Origin: Peteryoungia ipomoeae
GTDB lineage: Bacteria; Pseudomonadota; Alphaproteobacteria; Rhizobiales; Rhizobiaceae
Assembly (NCBI RefSeq): GCF_004912165.1
Contig: NZ_STGV01000001.1
Location: forward strand, 310,001 to 374,000
Direction: 5' to 3'
Length of the DNA stretch: 64,000 bases
Shown here: in pieces, positions 36,594 to 46,509 of the stretch
Layout: every line of letters starts with the position of its first letter
Position numbering within the stretch: position 1 is the first letter of the stretch
Made by a program: the position numbers and the translations under genes
Notes under the pieces: model-generated
What the model saw: only the letters and a program-made list of their open reading frames with translations
Told to the model about the DNA's origin: nothing
Databases searched by the model: none

Positions 36594-37655
36594 CTATCGG
36601 CGGTAGATCAGCCAGCTTTTGCTGAAATCCTTCTTCATGCCGTCCTCAAAGGCAAAGATGCAATTGCGTCCATTGTTCTTGGCGCAATAGAGAGCGGTAT
36701 CGGCTTTCGCATAGAGCTCGCCCGCATCTTCCGCCTCGCTTGACATGGAATAGCCGAGCGAAATCGTAATCGGCCCGTAATTCACGCCGGTCTTGGAGTT
36801 CTTGAAGGGGGTGTGCTCGAGAGCGACGCGGATCTTTTCGCCTATCTGGAACACTTCGTCCGCCGTGTATCCTTCCACGATCACGGCGAACTCCTCGCCG
36901 CCTGTGCGGGCTACGAAGCAATCCTTGCGAACATTGGCGCGAATGATGGTGGCGACAGTCGCCAGGATCTTGTCGCCAACGGGGTGGCCGTAGACGTCGT
37001 TGATCTTCTTGAAGTGATCGATGTCCGCCAAAATGAGGCTGGCGAGTGGCTTGTCTCCCTTGGCGTAAATCGAGGCGAGCTTCTCGTCGAAAGCGCGGCG
37101 GTTCGATATCCGGGTCAGCGAATCGGTGTTGGCGATGCGCTTGTATTCATCGAGCTCGCGCCGGACGGCATCCATTTCCTGGGAGCGCTGCGACATCTTT
37201 TCAACCGTCTGCTCACCATGGGCCATGGTGTTTCCGGTCGCGTCGGTCAGGATCGAGATGGCGTTGCGCAACAGATCCGCGCTGGTGGTGCTCTTGGAGC
37301 TGATACGGGTATAGGTTTCGCCGAGAAGCCTGTTGTAGCTCTCAAGCGAGGTCTGCTCCTGCTTCATCAAGCGCAGCAGCGCTTCGAGCTCCGAAAGTAG
37401 CTTCCCATGGACGCTTTCGATGCGATCCTGGCCATTGCCAAAATAGTGGTCTCTAAGGGCGTCGATTTCGTCCTGCGTCGCGCGACTGCCCAGGGCAGCC
37501 AGGTCGCGGGTCAAGGCCGGATTGGAGCCGATATAGGCTTCGTAGAATAATTCGTAGTTTCGCGGGATCGGCGCCACACCCATCGAACGCATCGCGAAGC
37601 CGATCTGGCTGGATACGTCGGGAATCTGCGGTTTTGGTGTTTGTGCCGTATTCAT
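36594..37655 (-). CDS. Diguanylate cyclase (GGDEF, active type)
   Basis: 353 residues: an N-terminal helical region without membrane segments (10-190) and a GGDEF domain with ANTDSLTRISNRRAFDEKLA and the active-site loop RTGGEEF. Metal-binding and substrate residues (LADIDHFKKINDVYGH) are intact, so synthesis of c-di-GMP is expected. The RxxD inhibitory site is not seen: the position expected for Asp before the loop is Cys (RKDCFVARTGG). ATG 37655 has GGAG 8 bp upstream. It is soluble. Confidence 0.92.
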   Translation of the reverse strand: MNTAQTPKPQIPDVSSQIGFAMRSMGVAPIPRNYELFYEAYIGSNPALTRDLAALGSRATQDEIDALRDHYFGNGQDRIESVHGKLLSELEALLRLMKQEQTSLESYNRLLGETYTRISSKSTTSADLLRNAISILTDATGNTMAHGEQTVEKMSQRSQEMDAVRRELDEYKRIANTDSLTRISNRRAFDEKLASIYAKGDKPLASLILADIDHFKKINDVYGHPVGDKILATVATIIRANVRKDCFVARTGGEEFAVIVEGYTADEVFQIGEKIRVALEHTPFKNSKTGVNYGPITISLGYSMSSEAEDAGELYAKADTALYCAKNNGRNCIFAFEDGMKKDFSKSWLIYRR

Positions 37656-37765
37656 TCGGCAAGCTCCAATCTCGACACCCACTATGAGCGTTCAGATTCT
37701 GTAGCGTAAAATTCTTGGAAAAGGCTTAACGTACCGACAACCAATTGTTGCTGGTGTGAAATTGC

Positions 37766-37803
37766 AATGGCCCGAGAGACATCCCTCAGGCCATTGAATT
37801 TTT
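37766..37803. terminator. Hairpin, probable terminator between fumarase and diguanylate cyclase genes
   Basis: AATGGCC at 37766-37772 pairs with GGCCATT at 37789-37795, with a 3-bp inner stem, followed on the plus strand by GAATTTTT. Both flanking genes are leftward, so its T run does not suit the fumarase directly; its direction is uncertain. Confidence 0.5.
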
Positions 37804-37847
37804 AAGCTAATTATCGATCTCGGGCTGCTTTTTCCCGACGATCGGGA

Positions 37848-39458
37848 CTAGCCCAGATTGAATTCCTGGAAAAAATCGTTGCCCTTGTCATCTGTCACGA
37901 TAAAGGCAGGGAAGTCTTCGACCTCGATTTTCCAGACCGCTTCCATGCCAAGTTCCGGGTACTCCAGGACTTCGACCTTCTTGATGCAATCCTGCGCAAG
38001 CCGGGCTGCAGGTCCGCCGATGGAGCCGAGATAGAAGCCGCCATGCGTCTTGCAGGCTTCGCGCACCGCGCGCGACCGGTTGCCCTTCGCCAGCATCACC
38101 ATGGAACCACCAAAAGACTGGAACTGGTCGACATAGGAATCCATGCGGCCAGCCGTTGTCGGTCCGAAAGAGCCAGAGGCATAGCCGGTCGGCGTTTTGG
38201 CAGGCCCTGCATAATAGACAGGGTGGTTCTTCATGTAGTCGGGCATGCCTTCGCCCTTTTCCAGACGCTCACGGATCTTGGAATGCGCAAGGTCACGTGC
38301 CACGACAATGGTGCCCGTCAGCGACAGGCGCGTCTTGACCGGATGCCTGGTCAATTCGGCGAGGATTGCGTCCATCGGCTGGTTGAGATCGATCTTCACC
38401 ACAGAGGAGGAGAGGGCGGTCTCATCGATGTCTGGCATGTACTTGGAGGGATCGGTCTCGAGTTGCTCGATGTAGATGCCATCCTTGGTGATTTTGCCCT
38501 TTGCCTGGCGGTCGGCGGAACAGGAGACGCCAAGGCCGATCGGCAGCGAGGCGCCGTGGCGGGGCAGGCGGATGACCCTGACATCATGACAGAAGTACTT
38601 GCCGCCAAACTGCGCGCCAACGCCCAACGACTGGGTGAGCTTGTGGATTTCCTGTTCCATCTCCAGATCGCGGAAGGCGTGGCCGCTCTCGGAGCCTTCC
38701 GTGGGGAGGTCGTCGAGATAGCGGGCCGATGCAAGCTTTACGGTCTTCAGCGTCATTTCTGCAGACAGGCCGCCAATGACGATCGCCAGATGGTAGGGCG
38801 GACAGGCTGCCGTCCCCAGCGTCAGGATCTTCTCCTTAAGGAAGTCGATCATTCGGTCATGGGTGAGGAGCGATGGTGTGCCTTGGTAGAGGAAGGTCTT
38901 GTTGGCGGAGCCGCCACCCTTTGCCATGAACAGGAACTTGTAGGCGTCCTCGCCCTCCTCGTAGAGGTCGATCTGCGCAGGAAGATTGGTCTTGGTGTTC
39001 TTTTCCTCGAACATCTTCAGAGGGGCAAGCTGCGAGTAGCGCAGGTTGCGGCGCTCATAGGCGTCGCGAACGCCCTCGGCCAGGGCCTCATAGTCCTTGC
39101 CGTCGGTCCAGACAGCGCGTCCCTTCTTGCCCATGACGATCGCCGTACCCGTGTCCTGGCACATCGGCAGAATGCCACCCGCCGCAATGTTGGCGTTCTT
39201 CAACAGGTCGAAGGCGACGAACCTGTCATTGTCAGTCGCTTCGGGGTCTTCAAGAATTGAGGCGAGCTGTTTCAGGTGGCCGGGGCGCAAAAGATGGTTG
39301 ATATCCGAGAGCGCGGTTTCGGCCAGAAGGCGCAGGCCCTCAGGCTCAACGACAAGGATTTCCTGCCCCTTGAATGTCTCGGTCGAGACGAATTCCGAGG
39401 TGATCTTGCGGTAGGGCGTGCGGTCCTCGCCGAGAGGAAACAGATCGTCAGCCATCAT
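37848..39458 (-). CDS. Fumarate hydratase, class I (iron-sulfur)
   Basis: A 536-residue class I fumarase that uses a [4Fe-4S] cluster to interconvert fumarate and malate. Cys ligands are in [22 protein letters not shown] or neighbouring text, and [13 protein letters not shown]; the C-terminal beta domain contains [20 protein letters not shown]. Two consecutive ATG codons (39458, 39455) can both start it. This is the O2-sensitive counterpart of FumC, encoded 1.1 kb away. It is not related to FumC in sequence. Confidence 0.95.
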   Translation of the reverse strand: MMADDLFPLGEDRTPYRKITSEFVSTETFKGQEILVVEPEGLRLLAETALSDINHLLRPGHLKQLASILEDPEATDNDRFVAFDLLKNANIAAGGILPMCQDTGTAIVMGKKGRAVWTDGKDYEALAEGVRDAYERRNLRYSQLAPLKMFEEKNTKTNLPAQIDLYEEGEDAYKFLFMAKGGGSANKTFLYQGTPSLLTHDRMIDFLKEKILTLGTAACPPYHLAIVIGGLSAEMTLKTVKLASARYLDDLPTEGSESGHAFRDLEMEQEIHKLTQSLGVGAQFGGKYFCHDVRVIRLPRHGASLPIGLGVSCSADRQAKGKITKDGIYIEQLETDPSKYMPDIDETALSSSVVKIDLNQPMDAILAELTRHPVKTRLSLTGTIVVARDLAHSKIRERLEKGEGMPDYMKNHPVYYAGPAKTPTGYASGSFGPTTAGRMDSYVDQFQSFGGSMVMLAKGNRSRAVREACKTHGGFYLGSIGGPAARLAQDCIKKVEVLEYPELGMEAVWKIEVEDFPAFIVTDDKGNDFFQEFNLG

Positions 39459-39623
39459 CGAACCTTTCGTGGCATCGCGGGATTTGCCTGTCGTGTAAGG
39501 GGAAGGGCTTAAAATTTCAATGCGGCGAAAGCCGAAGCTTCCGCTTGTCACAGTGGTTGATCTTCGTCAAAGAACAACCAGATCTTAGATTCAAATGCAG
39601 ATTGCGTAGGAAGGAAATTATTC

Positions 39624-40496
39624 GTGCAGATTGACAAGCGATCATTGCTGAAGTGGCGTCATTCCATCGTCATCCGTTTCTTCCTCGTGAGCTTTGTCTG
39701 CATCCATCTGCCGCTCATCTCGCTTCTGATCGCTTTCAGCTCGATGCCAAATCCGGGTGGCTGGCAGCTGGCGCTGATCGTCTTGTCGGCAACGCTGGTC
39801 GGAACGATCGCCTGCCTCGGTGCGATCTGGCACCTGACCGCGCCGTTAAGGACCCTTGCTTCTGTGATCACGGCCTATCGCCACGGAGGACGGTTTGCCG
39901 ATGAACTGGTGGAGAAGCGCGGCGATGACGAAATCGCTGTGGTGACGCGGGCTGTCTGTGGAATGGTGGGGGAAATTGCGTCGCTGGCCGAGCGTGTAGA
40001 GGGGCGGCCGGCGCTCGATCCTCTGACCGGTTTGCTGAATGGCAGTGCTGCCTATGCCTTGCAATTGGAGCGGATGCCGCAAGGTAGTGATCCCACGGCC
40101 CCCTTCACGGTTGCGGTCTTCGAAGTGGCGGAATTCGAGGCGGTGCAGACAGAGCATGGCCGCGAGGCGGCGGATCTTGCCCTGGTTGCCGTTGGCGACA
40201 TTGTGCGTCAGGTGCTGGGGCAGCAGCATGTGACCGCGCGGATGTCGGGCCGGACTTTCGTGATCCTCTTTCCCGGCGATTTGCCCGATGCCGTCGTGAC
40301 ACTTTGCGAGCGCATCCGGTCAGCGGTTGAGAAGCTCGAGGTGTCGCCTCTGAAACGCGGTGAATTGCGAGTGACGTTCGGATTGTCGGTGCGTCAGATG
40401 GGAGATGCGATGGCGGATCTCATCCATCGCGCCGATATGGCGCTGTTTCGCGCGCGCGACCTCAATCGCACTGGGCTTGAGGTCTTCCCGCGCTAA
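39624..40496 (+). CDS. Membrane protein with HAMP-like linker and degenerate GGDEF domain
   Basis: 290 residues: two membrane helices near residues 18-65, a HAMP-like segment (TAPLRTLASVITAYRHGG), then a GGDEF-fold domain from LDPLTGLLN on. The signature loop is RMSGRTFVILF, so the GG(D/E)EF active site is lost and cyclase activity is unlikely. It may bind GTP or c-di-GMP or act as a scaffold. GTG 39624 has AGGAAGGA about 8 bp upstream. It stands between the two fumarase genes, transcribed away from both. Confidence 0.85.
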   Translation: MQIDKRSLLKWRHSIVIRFFLVSFVCIHLPLISLLIAFSSMPNPGGWQLALIVLSATLVGTIACLGAIWHLTAPLRTLASVITAYRHGGRFADELVEKRGDDEIAVVTRAVCGMVGEIASLAERVEGRPALDPLTGLLNGSAAYALQLERMPQGSDPTAPFTVAVFEVAEFEAVQTEHGREAADLALVAVGDIVRQVLGQQHVTARMSGRTFVILFPGDLPDAVVTLCERIRSAVEKLEVSPLKRGELRVTFGLSVRQMGDAMADLIHRADMALFRARDLNRTGLEVFPR

Positions 40497-40514
40497 CAGC
40501 TGCCAGAACGCGAT

Positions 40515-40542
40515 GCGCGGCCCTCTCATGTGAGGACCGCGC
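40515..40542. terminator. Hairpin between convergent genes
   Basis: A 10-bp stem with one mismatch, GCGCGG-C-CCTC with GAGG-A-CCGCGC, and a 6-nt loop lies between the convergent GGDEF-like gene and fumC. There is no T run, so its efficiency is uncertain. Confidence 0.5.
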
Positions 40543-40550
40543 AAAGATGC

Positions 40551-41939
40551 TCAGCTCGGGCCGATCATTTTTTCCGGGCGGACATAGGCGTCGAATTCCT
40601 CATTGGTGAGGTAGCCGCCGCCAACCGTTTCTTCGCGCAGGGTGGTGCCGTTCTTGTGGGCTGTCTTCGCGATCTTGGCGCAGGTGTCATAGCCAAGTCG
40701 ACCGTTGAGCGCTGTCACCAGCATCAGCGAGTTCTCCACCCCCTTGCGAATGTTGTCCTCTCTCGCCTCGATACCGACGACGCAATTGTCGGTGAACGAG
40801 ACGGCTGCATCGCCAAGCAGTTGCACGGACTGCAGGAAGTTATAGGCCATCATCGGATTGTAGACGTTGAGTTCGAAGTGGCCTTGGCTGCCGGCAAATG
40901 TAATCGCAGCCTGATTGCCAAAGATATGGGCGCACACCTGGGTGAGGGCTTCCGATTGGGTCGGATTGACCTTGCCCGGCATGATCGAGGAACCCGGCTC
41001 GTTTTCCGGCAGCGCCAGTTCGCCGAGACCCGCGCGAGGTCCTGACCCGAGAAAGCGGATGTCATTGGCGACTTTAAACAGTGCTGCCGCCGCGGCATTG
41101 ATCGCCCCATGGGCGAATACCATGGCGTCATGCGCAGCCAGCGCCTCGAATTTGTTCGGTGCCGTGACAAAGGGCAGGCCGGTGATCGCTGCAATCTCTT
41201 GGGCAACCTTTTCGGCAAAGCCTATCGGCGCATTCAGGCCGGTGCCGACAGCCGTACCGCCTTGGGCAAGTTCGTACAGTCCGGGCAGGGTCAGTTCTAT
41301 GCGCTTGATCGCCGAGGCAACTTGCGCGGCATATCCTGAAAACTCCTGGCCAAGGGTCAGTGGCGTTGCGTCCTGCGTGTGCGTGCGGCCAATCTTGATG
41401 ATGTCGACGAACGCTTTTGCCTTGGCGTCCAAGGCGCCATGAAGGTGCTTGAGGGCTGGCAGGAGGTGGTGAACGACGTGCTCGGCCGCCGCAATATGCA
41501 TGGCGGTGGGATAGGTATCGTTTGATGATTGGCTCATATTGACGTGGTCGTTCGGGTGCACCGGTGTCTTTGAGCCCTTTTCGCCTCCCAGCAGTTCGAT
41601 GGCGCGGTTGGAAATCACTTCATTGGCGTTCATGTTCGATTGCGTGCCGGACCCTGTTTGCCAGACGACGAGCGGGAAATGTTCGTTCAGTTCGCCGCGC
41701 AGAACCTCTTCCGACGCTTCAATGATGGCCGCACCCAATTCGGGCGGGAGCTTGCCAAGCGCCATGTTGGCGCGCGCTGCGGCCTGCTTGACGATCCCGA
41801 GCGCCCGGATGATCGGCAAAGGTTGCTTTTCCCAGCCGATCTTGAAGTTTCCAAGCGATCGTTCGGCTTGCGCGCCCCAATACCGATCGGCCTGAACCTC
41901 GATTTTCCCGAATGTATCGGTTTCCGTACGCGTGGACAT
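40551..41939 (-). CDS. fumC: Fumarate hydratase, class II
   Basis: A 462-residue iron-free fumarase. The superfamily signature [11 protein letters not shown] is intact, with [18 protein letters not shown] and [15 protein letters not shown] for substrate binding. ATG 41939 gives the usual N-terminus [20 protein letters not shown], and AAAGGAA lies 8 bp upstream. A longer frame to 42023 is not needed. It is the oxygen-stable fumarase, adjacent to the class I enzyme locus. Confidence 0.97.
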   Translation of the reverse strand: MSTRTETDTFGKIEVQADRYWGAQAERSLGNFKIGWEKQPLPIIRALGIVKQAAARANMALGKLPPELGAAIIEASEEVLRGELNEHFPLVVWQTGSGTQSNMNANEVISNRAIELLGGEKGSKTPVHPNDHVNMSQSSNDTYPTAMHIAAAEHVVHHLLPALKHLHGALDAKAKAFVDIIKIGRTHTQDATPLTLGQEFSGYAAQVASAIKRIELTLPGLYELAQGGTAVGTGLNAPIGFAEKVAQEIAAITGLPFVTAPNKFEALAAHDAMVFAHGAINAAAAALFKVANDIRFLGSGPRAGLGELALPENEPGSSIMPGKVNPTQSEALTQVCAHIFGNQAAITFAGSQGHFELNVYNPMMAYNFLQSVQLLGDAAVSFTDNCVVGIEAREDNIRKGVENSLMLVTALNGRLGYDTCAKIAKTAHKNGTTLREETVGGGYLTNEEFDAYVRPEKMIGPS

Positions 41940-42353
41940 GAGTGGCGTTCCTTTCTCGTGGCGGGCGCTGCGTGATGCAGCGCAGCCAATGGTGAAAATG
42001 GTGATGCAAACGGCAAGGGTCAAATTCTTGTGCCAGGGAATGACTTTGCCTCATCTCGGCCTTGCTCGTGTCACACGCTGCCGCTGTCGCCACCTGTTGG
42101 CCATCAAAGTGCGGAGCATCACTGCAAGTGTGTGAACGCTTGTTTAAGATTTAGGGAAAATTAACTGTTGTTTAGGCCTAGTTCGGCGATGGTGGTCCGC
42201 AATGGGATCGCGTCACGGGAAGTTGACCGGGCGCCTCCGGACCGCTGTCAGGTCGACAACTTTTCAAGCCAATGCGGATCGCTTATGGATCGGCATCAGC
42301 GCCCATGCAGCAACGAGTCTCTGACGACTCGGACGGAAGAGACGAGATTGAGA
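41940..42353. other. 414-bp divergent region between fumC and the L,D-transpeptidase
   Basis: No gene is supported. An AT-rich stretch at about 42135-42178 (TTTAAGATTTAGGGAAAATT) is the most promoter-like part. The transpeptidase frame is open to 42168 but the extra residues do not resemble a protein start. Confidence 0.4.
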
Positions 42354-44294
42354 ATGAGCTTTCACCGCAGTGCCATCTTTACGGCCCTCCTGTCGGTGTC
42401 CACGGCAATTGCTGTGGCGCCTTCCAGTGCAGGGGCGACGACCCTTCTCGATCTTTTGCGGGGCGGGCCGGGCCGTCAGGCGAAGGCTACTCCCAATGCC
42501 AGTCTCGAGCAGCAAGCGCGCGGCGGTCTGGAGATGGGCGATCCGGAGCCGCTGCCGAAGGTCAAGGGGCCGCAATACTACACATACAAGAGTGAAGCGC
42601 AGCGCCTGATCGCCATAAAGCTGCCACAGGCGGTCGAACCGCAGCCGGCTGCGGCGGAGACCGAGGCAGATGCTGCATCCGCGGTCACGACGGGCGCGAT
42701 TGCGCCGGCTGGGGCAGGCGGGGCACCGGCTGCGGAGGCCGCGCCTCTTGATCCACGCCAATTTCTTGCCGCAACCAAGGTGAAGGCGACGGACGACGTC
42801 GCCAAGGTGGTCGAGGCTTACTATTCCAACCCGGATAAGCCGATGATCTGGGTGACGGACGAAGGCTTGAGCGAGCGTGGGCGCCTTGCACAGGAAGCCT
42901 TGGCGGAGGCAGACCAGTATGGGCTTGCGCCTGAAGATTACGCGCTGACTGTGCCTGCCGCGGCTGTGGATGCTGCAGATCAGGAGCGTTTCCAGCGTGA
43001 CCTGATGAATTTTGAAGTGGCGCTCTCTGCCAAAGTGGCAGCTTACGTGCAGGACACGCAGCGGGGCCGCATCAATCCGAACAAGATTTCAGGCTATCAC
43101 GACTTCAAGCGGAAGACGGTCAATCTTGGCTCGCTGCTCGACATGCTGCGCCGCAGCCCCGACGTGAAGGCTTACCTGCGCACGCGCAATCCCCAGAGCC
43201 CTCAATTCGTTGCCATGCGCGAGGAGCTGGCCCGATTGCGCGCCGAGGATGCGGCGGCTGACAAGACTGTCGTCACCATCGCACCTGGCACCGTGCTGAA
43301 GCCCGGACAGACCAATCCGGAACTGGTCAACATCATTGCTGCCATCAAGCAGATCGCGTCGCCTGACATTCAGGCGGCGCATGCCGCCACCTTGGCAACG
43401 CAGTCGCAGAGCACCGTTTACGGGCCTGAGCTCGTGGAACTGGTCAAGGCCGCTCAGAAGGAACTCGGCCTCAAGCCGGACGGCGTTGTCGGACCAGCGA
43501 CCATCCGGGCAATGACCGGCCACAGCAATGCGGAAAAGATTGCCAAGCTCGTTGCGTCGATGGAAGCGCTGCGCTGGCTGCCGAACGAGCTTGGCGAACG
43601 GCATGTCTTCATCAACCAGCCCGCTTTCCGCGCCTATTACATCAATGAGGGGCGCGAGCAGCTTTCCATGCGGGTCGTTGTTGGCTCGAAAGCCAACCAG
43701 ACCTATTTCTTCCAGGATCAGATCGAGACGGTTGAGTTCAACCCCTATTGGGGCGTTCCGCAGTCGATCATCATCAACGAAATGCTGCCGAAGCTTCGGG
43801 CGGATCCATCTTATCTTGACCGTCTCGGCTATGAGGTGTCGTCGGCAGGCCGCAAGATTCCTTCAAGCCATGTAGACTGGTACAGAAACCCGCGCGTCGA
43901 TGTCCGTCAGCCGCCGGGCGGTGACAATGCGCTTGGCGAACTGAAGATCCTGTTCCCGAATGATCATGCTATCTACATGCATGACACGCCGTCGAAGAGC
44001 TACTTCAACCGGGACATGCGTGCTCTCAGCCATGGATGCGTGCGACTGGCAGAGCCACGCGTGATGGCGGCTGCGGTGATGGGGACGACGGTAGAGGAAA
44101 TCGGACGGCAGATTGCCAGCGGCCAGAACCGTGCGGTTCAGGTGCCGCAGAAGATTCCGGTCTATGTCTCGTACTTCACGGCGTGGCCAAACAAGGATGG
44201 CGTGATCGAGTATTTCGACGACGTCTACGCCCGTGATACTGCGACGCAAAAAGCGTTCAAGGCGACGACGGATGCGCGCACGCCGCGCGTCTGA
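42354..44294 (+). CDS. L,D-transpeptidase, YcbB/LdtD-type
   Basis: 646 residues with a signal peptide (AIFTALLSVSTAIAVAPSSA), a Pro/Ala-rich spacer, a scaffold domain, a peptidoglycan-binding domain (LVELVKAAQKELGLKPDGVV), and the catalytic YkuD domain with ALSHGCVRLAEP, where Cys is the nucleophile and His is in HAIYMHDTPSK. It makes 3-3 cross-links in peptidoglycan in the periplasm, which are abundant in rhizobia. ATG 42354 starts the signal peptide; the ribosome site is weak. A terminator follows. Confidence 0.93.
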   Translation: MSFHRSAIFTALLSVSTAIAVAPSSAGATTLLDLLRGGPGRQAKATPNASLEQQARGGLEMGDPEPLPKVKGPQYYTYKSEAQRLIAIKLPQAVEPQPAAAETEADAASAVTTGAIAPAGAGGAPAAEAAPLDPRQFLAATKVKATDDVAKVVEAYYSNPDKPMIWVTDEGLSERGRLAQEALAEADQYGLAPEDYALTVPAAAVDAADQERFQRDLMNFEVALSAKVAAYVQDTQRGRINPNKISGYHDFKRKTVNLGSLLDMLRRSPDVKAYLRTRNPQSPQFVAMREELARLRAEDAAADKTVVTIAPGTVLKPGQTNPELVNIIAAIKQIASPDIQAAHAATLATQSQSTVYGPELVELVKAAQKELGLKPDGVVGPATIRAMTGHSNAEKIAKLVASMEALRWLPNELGERHVFINQPAFRAYYINEGREQLSMRVVVGSKANQTYFFQDQIETVEFNPYWGVPQSIIINEMLPKLRADPSYLDRLGYEVSSAGRKIPSSHVDWYRNPRVDVRQPPGGDNALGELKILFPNDHAIYMHDTPSKSYFNRDMRALSHGCVRLAEPRVMAAAVMGTTVEEIGRQIASGQNRAVQVPQKIPVYVSYFTAWPNKDGVIEYFDDVYARDTATQKAFKATTDARTPRV

Positions 44295-44307
44295 TCGGGG
44301 GCAGAAG

Positions 44308-44330
44308 CGGCGGGGACACCCGCCGTTTTC
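44308..44330 (+). terminator. Rho-independent terminator after the L,D-transpeptidase
   Basis: A perfect 7-bp GC stem (CGGCGGG, loop GACA) is followed by TTTT, 14 bp after the stop at 44294. Confidence 0.8.
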
Positions 44331-44353
44331 ACATTCGTTGCCTATCGCGCCGG

Positions 44354-45025
44354 TCAGGCTGTCAGATTGGCGATATAGTCTGCTGTCAGCAGGGCAAAGT
44401 CGTCGATGACGGCGTTGGCACCGAGGTCGGTGACCGGGATATCGGAATAGCCGAAGGTGACCGCGATGGATGGGATGCCGCCATTGCGGGCAGCGGCAAT
44501 GTCGTTGATGCTGTCACCGACCATGACGATGCGGTCCGTTGGGCCACCGGCGCGTTTTGCGGTCTCGACGATGTGCCGCGGATCGGGTTTGCGAAACTCG
44601 AAGGTGTTGCCGCCGGTGATCGCCGCGAAGTGGTGGGCCAGCCCCAAACCCTGCAAAAGTGGCAGGGCTAATTCCTCCAGCTTGTTGGTGCAGACGGTCA
44701 ACGTGTGACCTGCGTCTCTCAGCCGTTCCAGAGCCTCCACGATGCCAGGATAGGGGCGGCTCGCGCCCGGCATGCCGGCACGATAGTGGTGGACGAATTC
44801 TGCCTGGAGGACATCGAGATCGTCCTCGCCCAATGCGGCGCCACGCAGGGCAAATGCCCTTGCAATCATCATCCTTGCGCCCTGGCCCACCAGATGGGTC
44901 AGATCCTCGTAGGTGACTGGGGTAAGTCCACGCAATGCGATAGTCGCGTTGAGGCTTGTTACCAGGTCGGGAGCCGTGTCGACCAGTGTGCCGTCGAGAT
45001 CGAAAATGATCGTTGCCTTGTGCAT
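44354..45025 (-). CDS. gph: Phosphoglycolate phosphatase
   Basis: A 223-residue HAD hydrolase with motif I IFDLDGTLVDTAPDLVTSLN, motif II TVCTNK, and motif III/IV FRKPDPRHI and VMVGDSINDIAAARNGG. It removes phosphate from 2-phosphoglycolate. ATG 45025 has GGAGG just upstream; a longer frame to 45052 lacks support. It is divergent from rpiA with a 130-bp space. Confidence 0.92.
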   Translation of the reverse strand: MHKATIIFDLDGTLVDTAPDLVTSLNATIALRGLTPVTYEDLTHLVGQGARMMIARAFALRGAALGEDDLDVLQAEFVHHYRAGMPGASRPYPGIVEALERLRDAGHTLTVCTNKLEELALPLLQGLGLAHHFAAITGGNTFEFRKPDPRHIVETAKRAGGPTDRIVMVGDSINDIAAARNGGIPSIAVTFGYSDIPVTDLGANAVIDDFALLTADYIANLTA

Positions 45026-45155
45026 AAAACCTCCGCAGTGGCCGATATGCATTTGGCCTTATCTGACGGAAGCCAATCTGCAAAGGGCAGGGCTTTTACT
45101 TGGCGACTTGCCCGTGTAAACAGCTTGCAACGAAACGATCGGGAGCTTTTGGCGC

Positions 45156-45857
45156 ATGGACGCGCGCGAAATGAAGATCAAGGCCGCAGAGGCCGCACTT
45201 GCCTATGTCGAAGACGGTATGAAGCTTGGCATCGGCACTGGCTCGACCGCAGAAGAATTTGTCCGCCTGCTGGCGGAAAAAGTATCGGCCGGCCTGAATG
45301 TTGAGGGCGTTCCAACGTCCGAGCGCACAGCCCGACTCTGCGTCGAGCTCGGGGTTCCATTGAAGTCTCTCGACGAGCTTCCAGAACTCGATCTGACGAT
45401 TGACGGTGCAGACGAAGTCGACGCACAGTTGCGCCTGGTCAAGGGCGGGGGCGGGGCCCTTTTGCGCGAGAAAATCGTCGCTGCGGCGTCCCGGCAGATG
45501 ATTGTAATTGCCGATGAAACCAAAGTTGTGGATTGCCTCGGCGCCTTTCCGCTGCCGATTGAAATCAACCCCTTTGGCCAGAAGGCGACGCAGATTGCAA
45601 TCGAGACTCTGTGCTCGAAGATGGGTCTGTCGGGTGAGTTGAAAATTCGTGGTCGCGCAGACGGCAGTGTCTTCATGACTGACGGCGGTCACTTGATCCT
45701 GGACGCATCTTTTGGCCGTATTCCTGATGCAGACGCATTGGCGAACCAGTTGAACGCGATACCTGGCGTCGTTGAGCACGGTCTCTTCATAAACATCGCG
45801 TCTCTCGCAATCATTGCCGGACCGGCAGGTGCTCGAGAGATGAAGGCTAAATACTAA
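45156..45857 (+). CDS. rpiA: Ribose-5-phosphate isomerase A
   Basis: A 233-residue isomerase of the pentose phosphate pathway. Motifs are [40 protein letters not shown] and [15 protein letters not shown], with catalytic Asp, Glu and Lys in the last two. It is followed by a DUF2059 gene 18 bp downstream with AGGAG spanning the junction, so they are likely one operon. Confidence 0.97.
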   Translation: MDAREMKIKAAEAALAYVEDGMKLGIGTGSTAEEFVRLLAEKVSAGLNVEGVPTSERTARLCVELGVPLKSLDELPELDLTIDGADEVDAQLRLVKGGGGALLREKIVAAASRQMIVIADETKVVDCLGAFPLPIEINPFGQKATQIAIETLCSKMGLSGELKIRGRADGSVFMTDGGHLILDASFGRIPDADALANQLNAIPGVVEHGLFINIASLAIIAGPAGAREMKAKY

Positions 45858-45875
45858 CAGGAGCTTAGAATTTTG

Positions 45876-46400
45876 ATGAACAGCATTTCGCGTTTCGGCC
45901 GTTTCGCCTCGATCGCCGTTGTCGCTGGCAGCGTCATGCTGGGCGGCCTTTCCGCTCGCGCGCAGGACGTGGCGCCCGAGCACCTTCAGGCCGCTCGCAC
46001 TGCCATCTCCGCCCTTGGTGTAACCAATCGTTTCGATGCCATTTTGCCAAACATCATGGAGCGGCTGACGATGCAGCTGATCCAGGCCTATCCGAACCTG
46101 CAGGACGAAATCTCTGCGAAGGTCGAAGAAGCTGCGTTGAAGCTTGCCACCCGCCGTGCCGATCTTGAGCGCGAAGCGGCCCTTGTTTACGCCAAGGCGT
46201 TCACCGAGGCTGAATTGCAGGAGATCGCCAATTTCTACAGCGGTGAAACCGGCAAGAAACTCCTGAAGGATGGCCCGATCGCAACCCGCGAACTGTTGAA
46301 GGCTGCCGACATCTGGACTGCAGGTGTTGCCCGCGACCTTGAAAAGGAGGCCAATGAAAGCCTCTTGCAGGTTGTTCAGAGCCAGGCTCCGAAGCCCTGA
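45876..46400 (+). CDS. Secreted DUF2059 protein
   Basis: 174 residues with a signal peptide (FASIAVVAGSVMLGGLSARA) and a helical DUF2059 domain containing FTEAELQEIANFYSGETGKK, typical of this family. ATG 45876 is used; TTG 45873 immediately before it is also possible, since AGGAG (45859-45863) is a little far from ATG. It is periplasmic and follows rpiA closely; a terminator lies after it. The function of the family is unknown. Confidence 0.88.
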   Translation: MNSISRFGRFASIAVVAGSVMLGGLSARAQDVAPEHLQAARTAISALGVTNRFDAILPNIMERLTMQLIQAYPNLQDEISAKVEEAALKLATRRADLEREAALVYAKAFTEAELQEIANFYSGETGKKLLKDGPIATRELLKAADIWTAGVARDLEKEANESLLQVVQSQAPKP

Positions 46401-46422
46401 TCTGATGACCTCACTCTTCGTT

Positions 46423-46455
46423 GAAAGCCCGGTTCAAAGCCGGGCTTTCTTTTTG
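46423..46455 (+). terminator. Rho-independent terminator after the DUF2059 gene
   Basis: A perfect 10-bp stem GAAAGCCCGG with its complement, 7-nt loop, then CTTTTTG. It separates rpiA-DUF2059 from gor. Confidence 0.9.
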
Positions 46456-46509
46456 CCCTCTGGAACGCCTATATCCGTCTGATCACTTTAAAAGCGTCGG
46501 GAGCCTGCC

